A stretch of DNA of 64,000 nucleotides from NCBI GenBank assembly GCA_007570785.1, contig ML660772.1:33878195-33942194 (forward strand), read 5' to 3'. The stretch's first letter is position 1. The number at the start of each line of letters is the position of its first letter. The notes below the pieces were generated by a model. The model was not told where the DNA came from. It saw nothing but the letters and a program-made list of their open reading frames with translations, and searched no databases. Positions 22,092-33,128 of the stretch are shown here, in pieces. This DNA comes from Antilocapra americana (taxonomy: Eukaryota > Chordata > Mammalia > Artiodactyla > Antilocapridae). A program made the translations under genes and the position numbers.

Positions 22092-22629
22092 AAGAAGAAA
22101 CTCTCTTAAACACAGATAAATATGACTGAGATTCAGGGGGGAAAAAAAGGAAAAGCAAATAAAATTTCCTCTACTCATTTAGCTTTAATTATGAAAAATA
22201 TTTTCCAGCTCCTCATAGATATTACTAAATTAGTATTTGTGAGGTCCCAGTTAAAAGAAACAAAAGACAATATTAAACTCCTTTAAAAATTATTTTCAAT
22301 TTTGAGTCATCAGATAAATGTATATATTTTTTATCTGCCTCAATGGATGGTATCCTATGATTTCTAAGGTTTATTCTGGTTTAGAATCTATGATTCCTGT
22401 TTCTTCTAAAATATTAAATTTGGACATACATTATTTTGGTCAATATTTAATATAATTAGTATAAAGTTGACATTCCCAATCAGTGGGAAAATAGAGATAG
22501 ATTGATTAAATTTTGTGAAAATATAGACTAGATACCAAACTGTATTTTATGACACTTAAGTCTAATGCAGAAAAGTTATAAAATAATCAGATTAAATTTA
22601 TAATGATATTCAAATAATATTGGGGTAAG
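22092..22629. other. Unique AT-rich DNA
   Basis: No gene or named repeat. Confidence 0.4.
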
Positions 22630-23230
22630 AGGGTTTTGCCAAACCCAATAGCAAAGGCAAAAGTAGCTGAAAGAAAAATGATTACATATAACTGCATAAA
22701 AATAAAAGGTTTCTATTTATCAAGAGCTAACTTGATGGACATGAGTTTGAACAAGCTCCTAGAGCTGGTGATGGACAGGGAAGCTTGGTGTGTTGCATTT
22801 CATATGGTCGCAGAGTGGGACACAGCTGAGTGACTGAACTGATAAGTGACTTAGGAAAAATTATTTGTTAGAAAAATGTTAAAATTTCTGTTATATAAAG
22901 AATATACAATATTTATAAATCACTAAGAGAAACAAATGAGACAAAACCCCCTATAGAAGAATAAGCAAAATATATGAACAAGTCTTTAATGAAAAAAGAG
23001 AAGAAAAATGGTTACACGTACACGAAAAAAATATCCAGCTTCACTTCTTATATAAGAAATAAATACATAAAGATTTATATTGTGATTTTCAGATTAGAAA
23101 GATGAACAATATTAATGTTTATATTAATAATATAAGAAAAATGAACATTCTTGTATGTTGTTTTTCTCAGTAGAAGCAATACTGTTTGGAGGGCTATTTG
23201 GCTGTGAATATCAATACCACAAAAATGTCC
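22630..23230 (+). repeat. Old L1 ORF2 fragment, interrupted by a BovB tip
   Basis: 'actgcataaaaataaaaggt', 'tatataaagaatatacaata', 'aatcactaagagaaacaaat', 'atatgaacaagtctttaatg' and 'actgtttggagggctatttg' follow, in order, the C-terminal ORF2 region of old mammalian L1. Many stops. The 22731-22842 BovB piece lies inside it. Confidence 0.6.
22731..22842 (+). mobile_element. BovB 3' tip
   Basis: 112 bp from 'cttgatggacatgagtttga' to 'gagtgactgaactgata', the extreme 3' end of BovB with its ACTGA terminus. Extremely 5'-truncated. Inserted in the old L1. Confidence 0.85.
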
Positions 23231-23244
23231 AGAAAAAAAAAATG

Positions 23245-23881
23245 ACAATGAGGAACTGCTTCAGATTAAAGGATACTAAATAGCAATGAACACAATGTGA
23301 ATCCTGGATGCATGCTGGGGCAAGGAAGTAGTAGATGAGTTGAGGAACTCCAAAGAACTTTGCTAGGAAAGTTGATAACTTTTAAATGTAGATTGTGTGT
23401 AGTGTGTGTGTGCTTATTTGGTCCTGTCCAATCCTCTAGACTGTAGCCAGCCAGGCTCCTTTGTCCTTGGGATTCTCCAGGTAAGTATACCTGAGAGGGT
23501 TGTCATTTTCTCCTCCAGGGGATCTTTCTGACTCAGGGATCAAACCCATGTCTCCTGCATTGAAGGTGGATTCTTTACTGCTGAGCCACTGGGGAAGTCC
23601 TGAATTTGGTAGTTTTATTGTGGCCCTGTAGCAGAATTTGTTGCCCTTAGGAAAAGGAGGCTGGAGTATTTAAATGGTAATGGAGCAGAATGCTATGAAC
23701 TTACTCTCAAACTGGACAATGTGTGTGTGTAAAGGATGGGGGTGGGAGGAGGCGGGGGTGAGATTCAGAACACAAAGCAATGTCACAAAGGGCAAAATGG
23801 CTAAATCTAGGTAAAAGTATAGAGTTCCTTGTATGAGTCTTGCAACTTTTCTGTAATTTGAAACTATCAAAATTGAAAGTT
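23245..23881 (+). repeat. Old retroelement 3' end
   Basis: 'gaatcctggatgcatgctgg', 'gaacttactctcaaactgga', 'atctaggtaaaagtatagag' and the end 'tgcaacttttctgtaatttg' match an old mammalian interspersed repeat 3' end; I believe it is L1-like but the family is not certain. A Bov-tA SINE (23404-23602) splits it. A TG run at 23719-23731 is expected at this position in such copies. Confidence 0.45.
23404..23602 (-). mobile_element. Bov-tA SINE
   Basis: Minus-strand SINE: 'ctgtccaatcctctagactg' (tail), 'ccaggggatctttctgactc' and the head complement 'gagccactggggaagtcc'. Rather diverged. The right side ends at the SINE start, the left in a TG-rich stretch; no clean TSD. Confidence 0.85.
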
Positions 23882-23884
23882 AAC

Positions 23885-24180
23885 AGAATAATTTAAGTGT
23901 ATACCCAATGAACCAATAATTTCACTTTGGGAATTTCTCTGAAGGAAATAATCATGAATTTACAACAAGGATATTTATTTATCACAATAATTTAAAATAG
24001 CAAGAACTGGAAACTAAACCAATTTGCTCAACAAATTCATTGAAGGTGTTTATCTTATGAGGTATTTCATATGGCAATTAAATCTTATTTAAAGCAAATG
24101 TTCATTAACATGGTAAAATATCTATGAAATGATGTTAATTTTAAGGCAGAATATTTTGCTTTAAAATGAATTATTTGTTA
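23885..24180 (+). repeat. Old L1 fragment
   Basis: 'acccaatgaaccaataattt', 'atttctctgaaggaaataat', 'aatttaaaatagcaagaact' and 'ggaaactaaaccaatttgct' correspond to the L1 ORF2 C-terminal region seen in ancient copies. It may be the continuation of 22630-23230. Confidence 0.55.
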
Positions 24181-24234
24181 AAATTAGTAGGTATATACTA
24201 ACTGTATGTAAAAAATCTTTATTTTTATCAAGTT

Positions 24235-24294
24235 CTTTTTTTGAGAGGGGCAATTTATATCCTTTTTTGTTTTTGAGAGGAGCAATTTATATCC
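24235..24294. repeat. Short tandem duplication, 32-bp period
   Basis: The unit ttgagaggggcaatttatat followed by cc recurs 32 bp later with one change (24241-24262 and 24273-24294). T-runs precede each copy, suggesting slippage or a local duplication. Confidence 0.75.
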
Positions 24295-24459
24295 ATATCA
24301 AATATTTAACAACAAAAATAAAATGGAAGATGCTTTTGAGGCAACTGTCAAGGATTTCTTCCATTTTGAAAATATGTTATTCATCATAAAGCTAAACAAT
24401 GACTTCTTGGGTTCTAGGAAGTTCAGCATTCTTGGGTCACTTTCTCCATAAAAAATCAT

Positions 24460-25105
24460 TTGAATCCAGCAATTCTACTTTGGGATATTTTTCCAAAGAA
24501 ACAAAAACACAGCTTTGAAAAGACATATGCAACCCTATGTGGGCTGTAGCATTATTCACAATAGTTAAGATGTGGAAGCAACCCAAGTGACCAACAATAG
24601 ATGAACAGATAACAAAGATGCAATATGTATAAGCAATGAAATATAACTCAGCCTTAAAAGATAATGAAATCTTGCCATTTTGTAACAATGTGGATACAGC
24701 TAAAGGGTATTATGCTAACAAAGCGTCAGAAAAAGACAGTTACTGTATGATGCCACTTCTATGTGGAATCTATAAAACAAAACAAATGAGCAAAGATAAC
24801 AAACCAGAAACAGAGTCTTAGATACAGAGAATAAACCGGTGGTTGCCCAAGGGGAGAAGAACAGAAAAATGAGTAAAATAGGTGAAGGGAATTAAGAGGC
24901 ACATACTTTTAGTTACAAATTAAAGGAGTCATAGTAATGAAATGTACACTGTAAGAAATATAATCAATAGCAATTTAACATCTTTGTATAGTGACGGATG
25001 GTGGTAATTAGAGTTATCAAAAATTATAAAAATATTATTGTATACTTGTACTTTTATAAAGCTGGATATATTAAGATCATACATTAAAATATTTTCTATT
25101 ATGTA
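24460..25105 (+). repeat. Older L1 3' end
   Basis: 'tccagcaattctactttggg', 'gcattattcacaatagttaa', 'gatgtggaagcaacccaagt', 'tataactcagccttaaaaga' and 'atacagagaataaaccggtg' follow the ORF2 C-terminus and 3' UTR of an older placental L1 in plus orientation. Much more diverged than the ruminant L1s elsewhere here; no open frame. Confidence 0.8.
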
Positions 25106-25272
25106 AGAGTTTATTTTTTAATCCTTATTTTTAAAAAATTAAAATGATTTCATGAGCTCCTTAAAGTACTGTGGGTTCTAGGCACTGTGTCATCTATTGT
25201 GCTTAATGGGTAAGTTGAACCTGATTTCATCTTCTCTACTTGGTGTATCTGCTGGCTTGTGAGGCATCTAGA

Positions 25273-25432
25273 GTAGTAGTTCTCAAACTTCAATGTGACT
25301 GAAAATCAGAGAAATAGTGCTAAAATGTAGATTCTGATACAATAAGTATAGGGTGAGATGAGAATCTGCATTTCTGATAAGTTCCCAGATAATGCTAACA
25401 CTCCTGATCTGTGGACCATCCTTGGAGTAGCA
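25273..25432 (+). mobile_element. MER5A-type hAT transposon
   Basis: 'tagtagttctcaaacttcaa', 'gagatgagaatctgcatttc', 'gataagttcccagataatgc' and the terminal 'gtggaccatccttgg' follow the MER5A consensus. Non-autonomous, ancient and inactive. Confidence 0.75.
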
Positions 25433-25837
25433 AGGTGCTAGGATATGGTTATATTCACCATGCCTGGGACCTCCATGCATTCATATATTATTCCTCAGCA
25501 TTTGTGCTGTCTTTAAGTGCTATTTTTTAATCATGGTCTTTTTTTCTCATGCATGCAAAAATATCCTTTCCTGCCTGCTTTACATGTACCTATTTACCTA
25601 GGGACATAGACTCATTCCCTGATGCATACCTGTATCTGAATCTGTGTCTGGATGAAGGCATGCAAACATATTAGCAAAGATCATTTCTTTGTGGTGGAAA
25701 TCTAGATGATATTAAAGTCATTTGTATAACTTACTCTTTTGCCAACTTCTCTTTATTGAACATGCATCAATTTCATAAATAAAAATACTGTATATCATAA
25801 ATAGACATGTTTACTATAAATATAGTAGACAGACTTG
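25433..25837. other. Unique AT-rich DNA
   Basis: No gene; flank of the long BovB insertion. Confidence 0.4.
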
Positions 25838-28800
25838 CTATGAGTGTCGAGGAGTCTCTGGCGGAGGCGTGGGTCGGCAGTGGCCTGCTGCAGGGTTGGG
25901 GCACTGAGTGCAGCAGTTTGTGCACGGGACCTTTTGAAGGGGGTCACCATTATCTTCATTGCCTCCACCATAGTTTGGCCTCAGGTCAAACAAGAGGGAG
26001 GGAACACAGCCCTGCCCATCAAGAGAAAATCTGATATAAAACTTACTGAGCATGGCCTCACCTATCAGAGCAAGAACCAGTTCCCCCACAGTCAGTCTCT
26101 CCCATCAGGAAGCTTCCATAGCCTCACATCCTTATCCCTCAGAGGGCAGACAGAATGTAAATGACAATTGCAGAAAGCTAATCAAATTGATCACATGGAC
26201 CACAGCCTTGTCTAACTCAATGAATGAGCCATGCCATGTAGGGCCACCCAAGACAGACAGGTCATGGTGGAGAATTCTGACAAAACTGGTCCATTGGAGA
26301 AGGAAATGGCAAATCACTTCAGTATTCTTGGCTTGAGAACCCCATGAACAATATGAAAAGGCAAAAAGATACGACACTGAAAGATGAACCAGGGCAGTAG
26401 GTGACCAATATGCTACTGAAGAAGAGTGGAGGAGTAAATACAGAAAAAATGGAGAGACAGAGCCAAAGCAAAAACAATGCCCAGCTGTGGATATGACTGG
26501 TGATGGAAATAAAGTCCAGGCTGTAAACAACAATATTGCATAGGAACCTGGAATGTTAGGTCCATGAATTAGGGTAAATTGGAAGTGATCAAATAGGAGA
26601 TAACAAGAGTCATCATCGGCATTTTAGGGATCAGTGAGCTAAATGGAATGGAATGGGTGAATTTAACTCAGATGACCATTATATCTACTACCGTGGGCAA
26701 GAATCCCTTAGAAGAAATGGAGTAGTCAACAAAGAAGTCTGAAATGCAGTACTTAGGTGCCATCTCAAAAGCAACAAAATGATCTCTATTCATTTCCAAG
26801 GAAACCATTCAATACAACATTAATCCAAGTCTATGCCCCAACTATTAATGCTGAAGAAGCTGAATTATTCTATGAAGACCTACAAGACCTTCTAGAACTA
26901 ACACCCCCAAAATATGTCCTTTTCATTATAGGGGACTGGAATACAAAAGTAGGAAGTCAAGAAATACCTGGAGTAACAGGCAAGTTTGATCTTGAAAAAA
27001 AATGAAGCAGGGCAAAGGCTACTAGAGGTCTGCCAAGAGAACGCACTGGTCATAGCAGACACCCTCTTCCAACAACACAAGAGAAGACACCACACATGGA
27101 TATCACCAGATGGTCAATACCGAAGTCCGATTGATTATATTCTTTGCAGCCAAAGATGGAGACGCTCTATACAGTCAGCAAAAAATGACCAGGATCTGAC
27201 TGCAGCTCATATCATGAACCCCTTATTGCCAAATTCAGATCTAAATTGAAGAAAGTAGGGAAAACCACTGGACCATTCAGGTATGACCTAAATCAAATCC
27301 TCAGGATTATACAGTGGAAGTGACAAAAAGTTCATGAGATTATATCTGATAGACAGAGTGCCTGAAGAACTACGGATGGAGGTTCATGACACTGTACAGG
27401 AGGCAGGGATCAAGAACACGCACAAGAAAAAGAACTGTAAAAAGGCAAAATGGTTGTCTAAGGAGGCATTCCAGATAGGTGAGAAAAGAGAAGCAAAAGG
27501 CAAAGGAGAAAAGAAAAGATATTCCCATTTGAATGCAGAGTTCCAAAGAATAGCAATGAGAGAAAAGAAAGTCTTCCTCAGTGATCTATGCAAAGTAATA
27601 GAGGAAAACAATAGAATGGGGAAGACTAGAGATCCTTTAAAGAAATTTAGAGATACCAAGTGAACACTTCATGCAAAGATGAGCAAAATAAAGGACAGAA
27701 ATGGTATAGACCTAACAGAAGCAAATGCCATTAAGAAGAGGTGGCAAGAATACACAGAAGAGCTGTATAAAAAAGATTTTCATGACCCAGATAACCATGA
27801 TGGTGTGATCACTCACCTAGAGCCAAACATCCTGCAGTCTGAATTCAAGTAGGCCTTAGGAAGCATCACTATGAACAAAGCTAATGGAGGTGATGGAACT
27901 CCAGCTGAGCTTTTTTAAATTCTAGAAGATGATGCTGTGAAAGTGCTACACTCAATATGGCAGCCAATTTGGAAAACCCAGTAGTTGCCACAGGACTGGA
28001 AAAGGTCAGTTTTCATTCCAATCCCAAAGAAAGGCAATGCCAAAGAATGTTCAAACTACCACACAATTGCATTCATCTCACACACTAGTAAAGTAATGCT
28101 CAAAATTACCCAAGTCAGGCTTCAACAGCACATGAACCGTGAACCCAGATGTTCAAGCTGGATTTAGAAAAGGCAGAGGAACCAGAGATCAAATTGCCAA
28201 CATCCTTTGGATTATTGAGAAAGCAAGAGAGTTCCAGAAATACATGAACTTCTGTTATTGACTATGTCAAAGCTTTTGACTGTGTGTATCACAACAAGCT
28301 GTGAAAAATTCTTCAAGATTTGGGAATAACCGAATACCTAATCTGCCTCCTGAGATATCTGTATGCAGATCAGGGAGCAACAGTTAGAACTGGACTTGGA
28401 ACAACAGACTGGTTCCAAATTAGGAAAGGAGTATGTCAAGGCTGTATATTGTCACCCTGCTTATTTAACTTCTATGCAGTGTACATCATGCAAAATGCCA
28501 GGCTGAATGAAGCACAAGCTGGAATCAAGATTGCCGGGAGAAACATCAACAACCCCAGATACACAGATGACACCACCCTTACAGCAGAATGCGAATAAGA
28601 ACTAAAGAGCCTCTTGATGAAAGTGAAAGAAGAAAGAGAAAAAGTTCACTTAAACCTCAATATTTGGGAAACTAAGATCATGGCATCATCCAGTCCTGTT
28701 GCATGGGAAATAGATGGTGATACAGTGAGAGACTATTTCTTGGGGCTCCAAAATCACTGCAGATTGTGACTGTAGCCATGAAATTAAAGAATATTTGCTC

Positions 28801-29326
28801 CTTGGAAGGAAAGTTGTGATGAACTTATATAGCACATTACAAAGCAGAGACATTACTTTGCCAGCAAAGGTCCACCTAGTCAAAGCTATGATTTTTCCAG
28901 TAGTTGTGTACGGATGTGAGAGTTGGACTATAAAGAAAGCTGAGGGCCAAAGAAGTGATGCTCTTGAACTGTATGTGTTGGAGGAGACTCTTGAGAGTCC
29001 CTTGGACTGCAAGGAGATCATATCAGTCAATCCTAAGGTAAATAAACCCTGAATATTCATTGGAAGGACTGATGCGGAAGCTGAAGTATTTTGTTCACCT
29101 GATGCGAATAGCCAATTCCCTGGAAAAGTCCCTGATGCTGCGAAAAATTGAAGGCAGAAGGAGAAAAGAGCATCAGAGGATGAGATGGCTGGATGGCATC
29201 ACCAGTGTTACAGACGTGAGCCTGGGCAGACTTTAGGAGATGGTGAGGGGCAGGGAGGCCTGGCATGTTGCGGGGCATGGGGTCGCAAAGTTGGGTTTGA
29301 CTGGGTGACTGAACAGCAGCAACAAT
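25838..29326 (+). mobile_element. BovB LINE, longest copy (about 3.5 kb)
   Basis: Begins inside the GC-richer BovB 5' UTR ('ggcggaggcgtgggtcggca', 'ggcagtggcctgc' near 25875). It continues through the 'ggaacctggaatgttaggtc' leader just before ORF2 and carries endonuclease, RT and C-terminal regions, ending at 'gactgaac' near 29314-29326. The terminal ACTGA repeat is reduced. No convincing TSD was found. Because it includes 700 bp upstream of ORF2, it serves here as the in-window reference for BovB 5' sequence. Confidence 0.92.
26560..29310 (+). pseudogene. BovB ORF2, decayed
   Basis: Readable blocks in order are: endonuclease with FIIGDWNTKVGSQE (26757-27005); QQHKRRHHTWISPDGQ and DYILCSQRWR (26986-27249); linker (27334-27663); RT N-part KRSVFIPIPKKGNAKECSNY (27985-28167); RT palm GVCQGCILSPCLF (28320-28598); and C-terminal region (28795-29052). 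The endonuclease SDH motif region reads AAHIMNP, so a catalytic residue is lost. RT YADD is YTDD at 28557-28571. Multiple stops and frameshifts make it inactive. Confidence 0.9.
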
Positions 29327-30182
29327 GATAAATGAAGTGCCATCTTGGTGATCTTGGTCATAAAAGGCGGGGAGAAGGAGGCCTGGTTGTTAAGGAGGCA
29401 AAACAATGTGTTGACATAGAAGTGTTTCTAACAGAGATCATACTGAAATGAAAGCCAATTAAGTTTTAAAGACGTTCTTTCAATAGACAATATGATTCTT
29501 AAGATTATATGATTTATCTTTTCTTCTGGGGTAAATACATTCTAAACAGTTAATATGTAATTGTTAGATTTGCTTTTTAGTGAGTGGTGAATAAATACAT
29601 AAAAAGTCTATTTACTTTGATATTCTTGGCAATGACCAACATAATAAATAATGGGCAAATCCATTACGATGGCTGAAAATTCAGGGTCTAGTACAGAGAT
29701 CATTATCACAACTTGAAAGACACCTCCTACGCTTTTCATTCCAACTCTTAAATATCACTGGTACTTAAACTTTAAAAAATTCATCTTTTGGGATCTCCAA
29801 TGCTGCTCCAAAGTTTATTTCTACATTTTTTTAAAAAGTTAAAACATTGCTCATGAAATGTTCAGTTTGTCTGAAGAGCATTAATAGTATTCCTTCACTT
29901 TTTCCATGAAAACTTTTTATCACCTCAATTTATTATACACTGTGCTGATTTTTTCTCCAAACCCTCATATTTTAATGTATAATATGTGAATGTTTTTCTA
30001 AGTCTTTGTCTGATCATTCATCAGGCTTTGATATTTATGAATTCTAGCTTAAACCTAAATAATCTGAATAGAAAAGAATGAAATTCCATAGTTTCAAATT
30101 AGACAAATATATTTTGCTTGGCAGTTGAGATTCAGTGTAACTGAATAATATAGTATGTCATTGCAATATAACAAATATAGTA

Positions 30183-30214
<32 letters not shown>

Positions 30215-31164
30215 AAATCTTTGAAGTTTTAATGCTCTCTTTGTACTATACCTTTTAAAATTTTATTTATAACCAGTATATGACATATAAACAATGGAAA
30301 GCTTTCAAAGTTGAATTCATTACAGGTATTAAATGCACCCATAATTATACCTTTCTCTATTCACTTCAGATGACCTGTTATTTGGCACTTTTTGGATGGA
30401 AATATTCTTGCTCAATTCATGGAATGTTTTCAACTATATTAGTGCTAGTATGTAGTGGCTGCCTTATCCAGACATATAACTCTTACAGAAATACTGGAAT
30501 GGAACTCCATGAAATTAATATTCTGTGTTTCCCCTGCAGACCCTTAGAAAGAGGAATTTTATATGTTTTTTTGCAGAAATCTGATATAAGCCTGTATAAT
30601 TTAAAGATCACATTCACGTTATTTCCCATAATTACTTAGCACTAGGCCAATACCCTGTATACAATGGCATATTTATTTTAAGTGAGCTATAGTTTTGAGG
30701 TTTTATAATTTCTTTGCGTAATGTGTATATTTAGAAAACATATACATATGGTTGACAGACATTATAGCTATTCCTGCTATACAATATAGCCATTGAGTCT
30801 TTGTCTATGAATCACATAAACATAATGTTATGAAATGTTTTAAACTTCAGGAAATAGATTACTTTATCCTGTATTTAAAATTTAAAATTTTTATGGCAAT
30901 ATGTATATACAGAAAATTTATATATGTGAAAGAAATTCATAATTGCCTATGTAAGTCTGTCTGAATTAATTTATTCATTTATTTCCCCTGAAAGTCTTCA
31001 TTCACTACTGGTCCTTCAGTGGTAAAAAATACGATGCCATGGAGAGTCATTGACTTAACTACTAAAAACAGATTAACTTCTATAAAATTAAATCATCCAG
31101 GGATGCACTGATATTTTCTGATTGTTTAAAATTTGAAACAAAAAGATATTAAACATAATAAGAA
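29327..31164. other. Unique AT-rich DNA
   Basis: Holds a TG microsatellite (30182-30211) and a 119-codon plus-strand open frame at 30280-30639 that resembles no protein I know. An open frame of that length is not unusual for chance in 64 kb on six frames. Confidence 0.45.
30182..30211. repeat. (TG)n microsatellite
   Basis: About 30 bp of nearly perfect TG/GT followed by TATA. Probable polymorphic marker. Confidence 0.9.
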
Positions 31165-31390
31165 TCATGATCCCCGTGATTCTACCACCCAACTTAAGAG
31201 TTGGAATATTATTAATATTATTAATCTGGTTTCCATTCTTCTTCCTCCCCAGAAGTAACTATTATACTGAATTTTATGTTTATCTTACTGATTATTTTAA
31301 AAGGAGTTTTATCACGACAAATTATGTTACTTAGGTTTGTTTGCTTTTGAGTTTTATAAACAGTGTATTATATCATTATTAGTTTTCAAT
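31165..31390 (-). repeat. Old L1-like 3' UTR fragment
   Basis: 'cttcctccccagaagtaact', 'attatactgaattttatgtt' and 'tgagttttataaacagtgta' resemble a segment common in old L1 3' ends in reverse orientation. Diverged, boundaries loose. Confidence 0.4.
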
Positions 31391-31400
31391 ATTACATAGC

Positions 31401-31500
31401 AGGGATTGGCAGCCTGTCATCTGGGGGTCAAATCTGACCCGTGACTCAAATGTTACATTTTACACAATGAGGAAAAAACCTTGCAGAACTTTTAGTATGC
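31401..31500 (-). repeat. Old hAT-like fragment
   Basis: 'agggattggcagcctgtcat' and 'gggtcaaatctgacccgtga' resemble the end of the same MER DNA transposon family as 12513-12712, in the opposite orientation. Short and diverged. Confidence 0.4.
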
Positions 31501-31648
31501 CTTGTTGTCTGAAACAGAGCTTCCAATGATAAATTATCAGAAACTGGTAATCTGGAGATCATCAAAAATCACTAAAGAACTAAAAATTCTTTCTACATTC
31601 TAAAGGACTAAAAAGTTGTTTCAAACTTACTGTCTTAGCTAGAGCTAT

Positions 31649-31866
31649 CACTGTTGTTGTTTAGATGCTAAGTCGTGTCCAACTCTTTTGTGACCCCGTG
31701 AACTGCAACTGACTAGGCTCCTCTGTCCATAGGATTTTCCAGGCAAGAATACTGGAGTGGGTTGCCATTTCCTTTTCCAGGGGATCTTCCCAACCCAGGG
31801 ATCAAGCCTGGGACTCCTGCATTGGCAGGCAGATTCTCTACCACTGAGCCATCAGGGAATTCCATA
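31649..31866 (-). mobile_element. Bov-tA SINE
   Basis: 'gttgttgtttagatgctaag' (3' side), 'actggagtgggttgccattt', 'ccaacccagggatcaagcct' and the head complement 'gagccatcagggaattcc'. Well preserved over the full length. Inserted at or beside the 3' edge of an MLT1 LTR. Confidence 0.92.
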
Positions 31867-31867
31867 A

Positions 31868-32302
31868 CAGGATTGCCATAATAAAATAATCTGCTTAAAA
31901 CAAAAAGCATTTATGATCTCATAGTTTTGCAGGCTAGAAGTCCAAGGTCAACGTGACAGTACAGTTTCTGATGAGAGTTCTCTTTCTGGCTTGTAGATGG
32001 CTGTCTTTTCACTGTTTCCCCATATGGTGAGGGAGGGGTGGGGAGAGGGACAGGGCAGGATAAAGAGAGAAAAGAGCGAGGGAGTGAGAAAGGGAGGAAG
32101 GGCAGGAGAGTGAAGGAGGAAGGGGCATGTGCAAGCTCTCTGTGTCTCTTCTCATAAAGGTACTAATCCCATCCTGAGGATCCCATCCTCATGACCTCAT
32201 CTAAATCTAATTACTGCCCAAAGATTCTCACTTCTAAATATCATCATATTTGGAGTTCAGGGCTTCAAAAAATTTTAGAGGTATGCCGTTCAGTCCATAA
32301 CA
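31868..32302 (-). mobile_element. MLT1-type MaLR LTR
   Basis: On the minus strand it starts with TGTTATGGACTG at 32302 and runs through MLT1 landmarks. Plus-strand text includes 'tttgcaggctagaagtccaa', 'ctctttctggcttgtagatg', 'tcctcatgacctcatctaaa' and 'ttcagtccataaca'. A purine-rich tract of about 100 bases (32022-32127) has expanded within it. No internal region, so a solo LTR. Confidence 0.82.
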
Positions 32303-32907
32303 TTTATGTTTAATTTTATAGTTTAAATTCAATATATTCATATAATATATAATTAAATATATATATATTTGATGAAGCAATGCACTGCATCTAAAATTCT
32401 GTAACTGGTCTTTTCATCCCTTTGAACATCTGGAACCCCAAATCAATATACTCTATCTGATGAAGCACTCTACAATATTTCAGTGATGCTGAATCTGCTA
32501 TGGTTGTGCAGATTTAATATTTAAAATATATCTTTTAGCGTTGGATACTTTTGTTGAATATATTAATAAAAGCAGAGCCTATTATCCCTGGATCACATAT
32601 TTTTGTTATGAGTAACCTAATCAGTCCCCCCTCACACTTTTAATCACTCCATTCCTCACCTTCTCTACTAAGTACTTAAGATTTCCTAAAATAACAACCC
32701 TTTACCAAAACACACTCTAAATTCATGAATTCTTTCCTCTGTTCATTCAGTTTCCTTTGACCAAGTCATTCATTTCATAATATATACTCCAGACACACTA
32801 AGAGGTTTATGTTGTGTAAATATGTTTTATTTATATTTTTAAATTATAAATTCATCTTATTATCTTTTTCCAATATGCAATTTAATAAAGTTAATAAACT
32901 AATTTCT
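32303..32907. other. AT-rich DNA
   Basis: No gene. Contains an AT simple repeat around 32338-32372. Confidence 0.4.
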
Positions 32908-33030
32908 GGATCTCACTCTCAGAGTTTCTGATTCAGAAAGCCTGTGGGGGAACCCAAGATTCTGAGTTTCTAATAAGCTTCCAGGTGATGGCGGTGCTGC
33001 TAGTCTAGGGTCCACACTTCACAAGCCAAT
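32908..33030 (+). mobile_element. MER5A-type hAT transposon fragment
   Basis: 'agagtttctgattcagaaag', 'ttctgagtttctaataagct', 'tccaggtgatggcggtgctg' and 'agggtccacacttcac' follow MER5A. The left end is missing. Confidence 0.72.
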
Positions 33031-33128
33031 GAAGTATTTTTTTCTTTCTCAAACCTAGTGATGTCCTTGGAATAATCTAGGTCACAGAAAGCTAAATCAG
33101 ATTATATTGACTGATATCTAGATTTATG

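Noticed and set aside
25807..26164. GC-richer start near 25.84 kb as a host promoter and first exon
   Set aside because: The sequence is contiguous with the BovB leader and ORF2, so it is the BovB 5' UTR.
25816..29336. TSD for the longest BovB (ataaatatagt-like strings)
   Set aside because: The candidate strings do not abut the element ends (about 14 unexplained bases on the left), so no TSD is claimed.
30280..30639. 119-codon open frame as a host gene
   Set aside because: No homology I recognise, no splice or promoter context, AT-rich composition like its flanks. An open frame of this length is expected by chance in a window this size.
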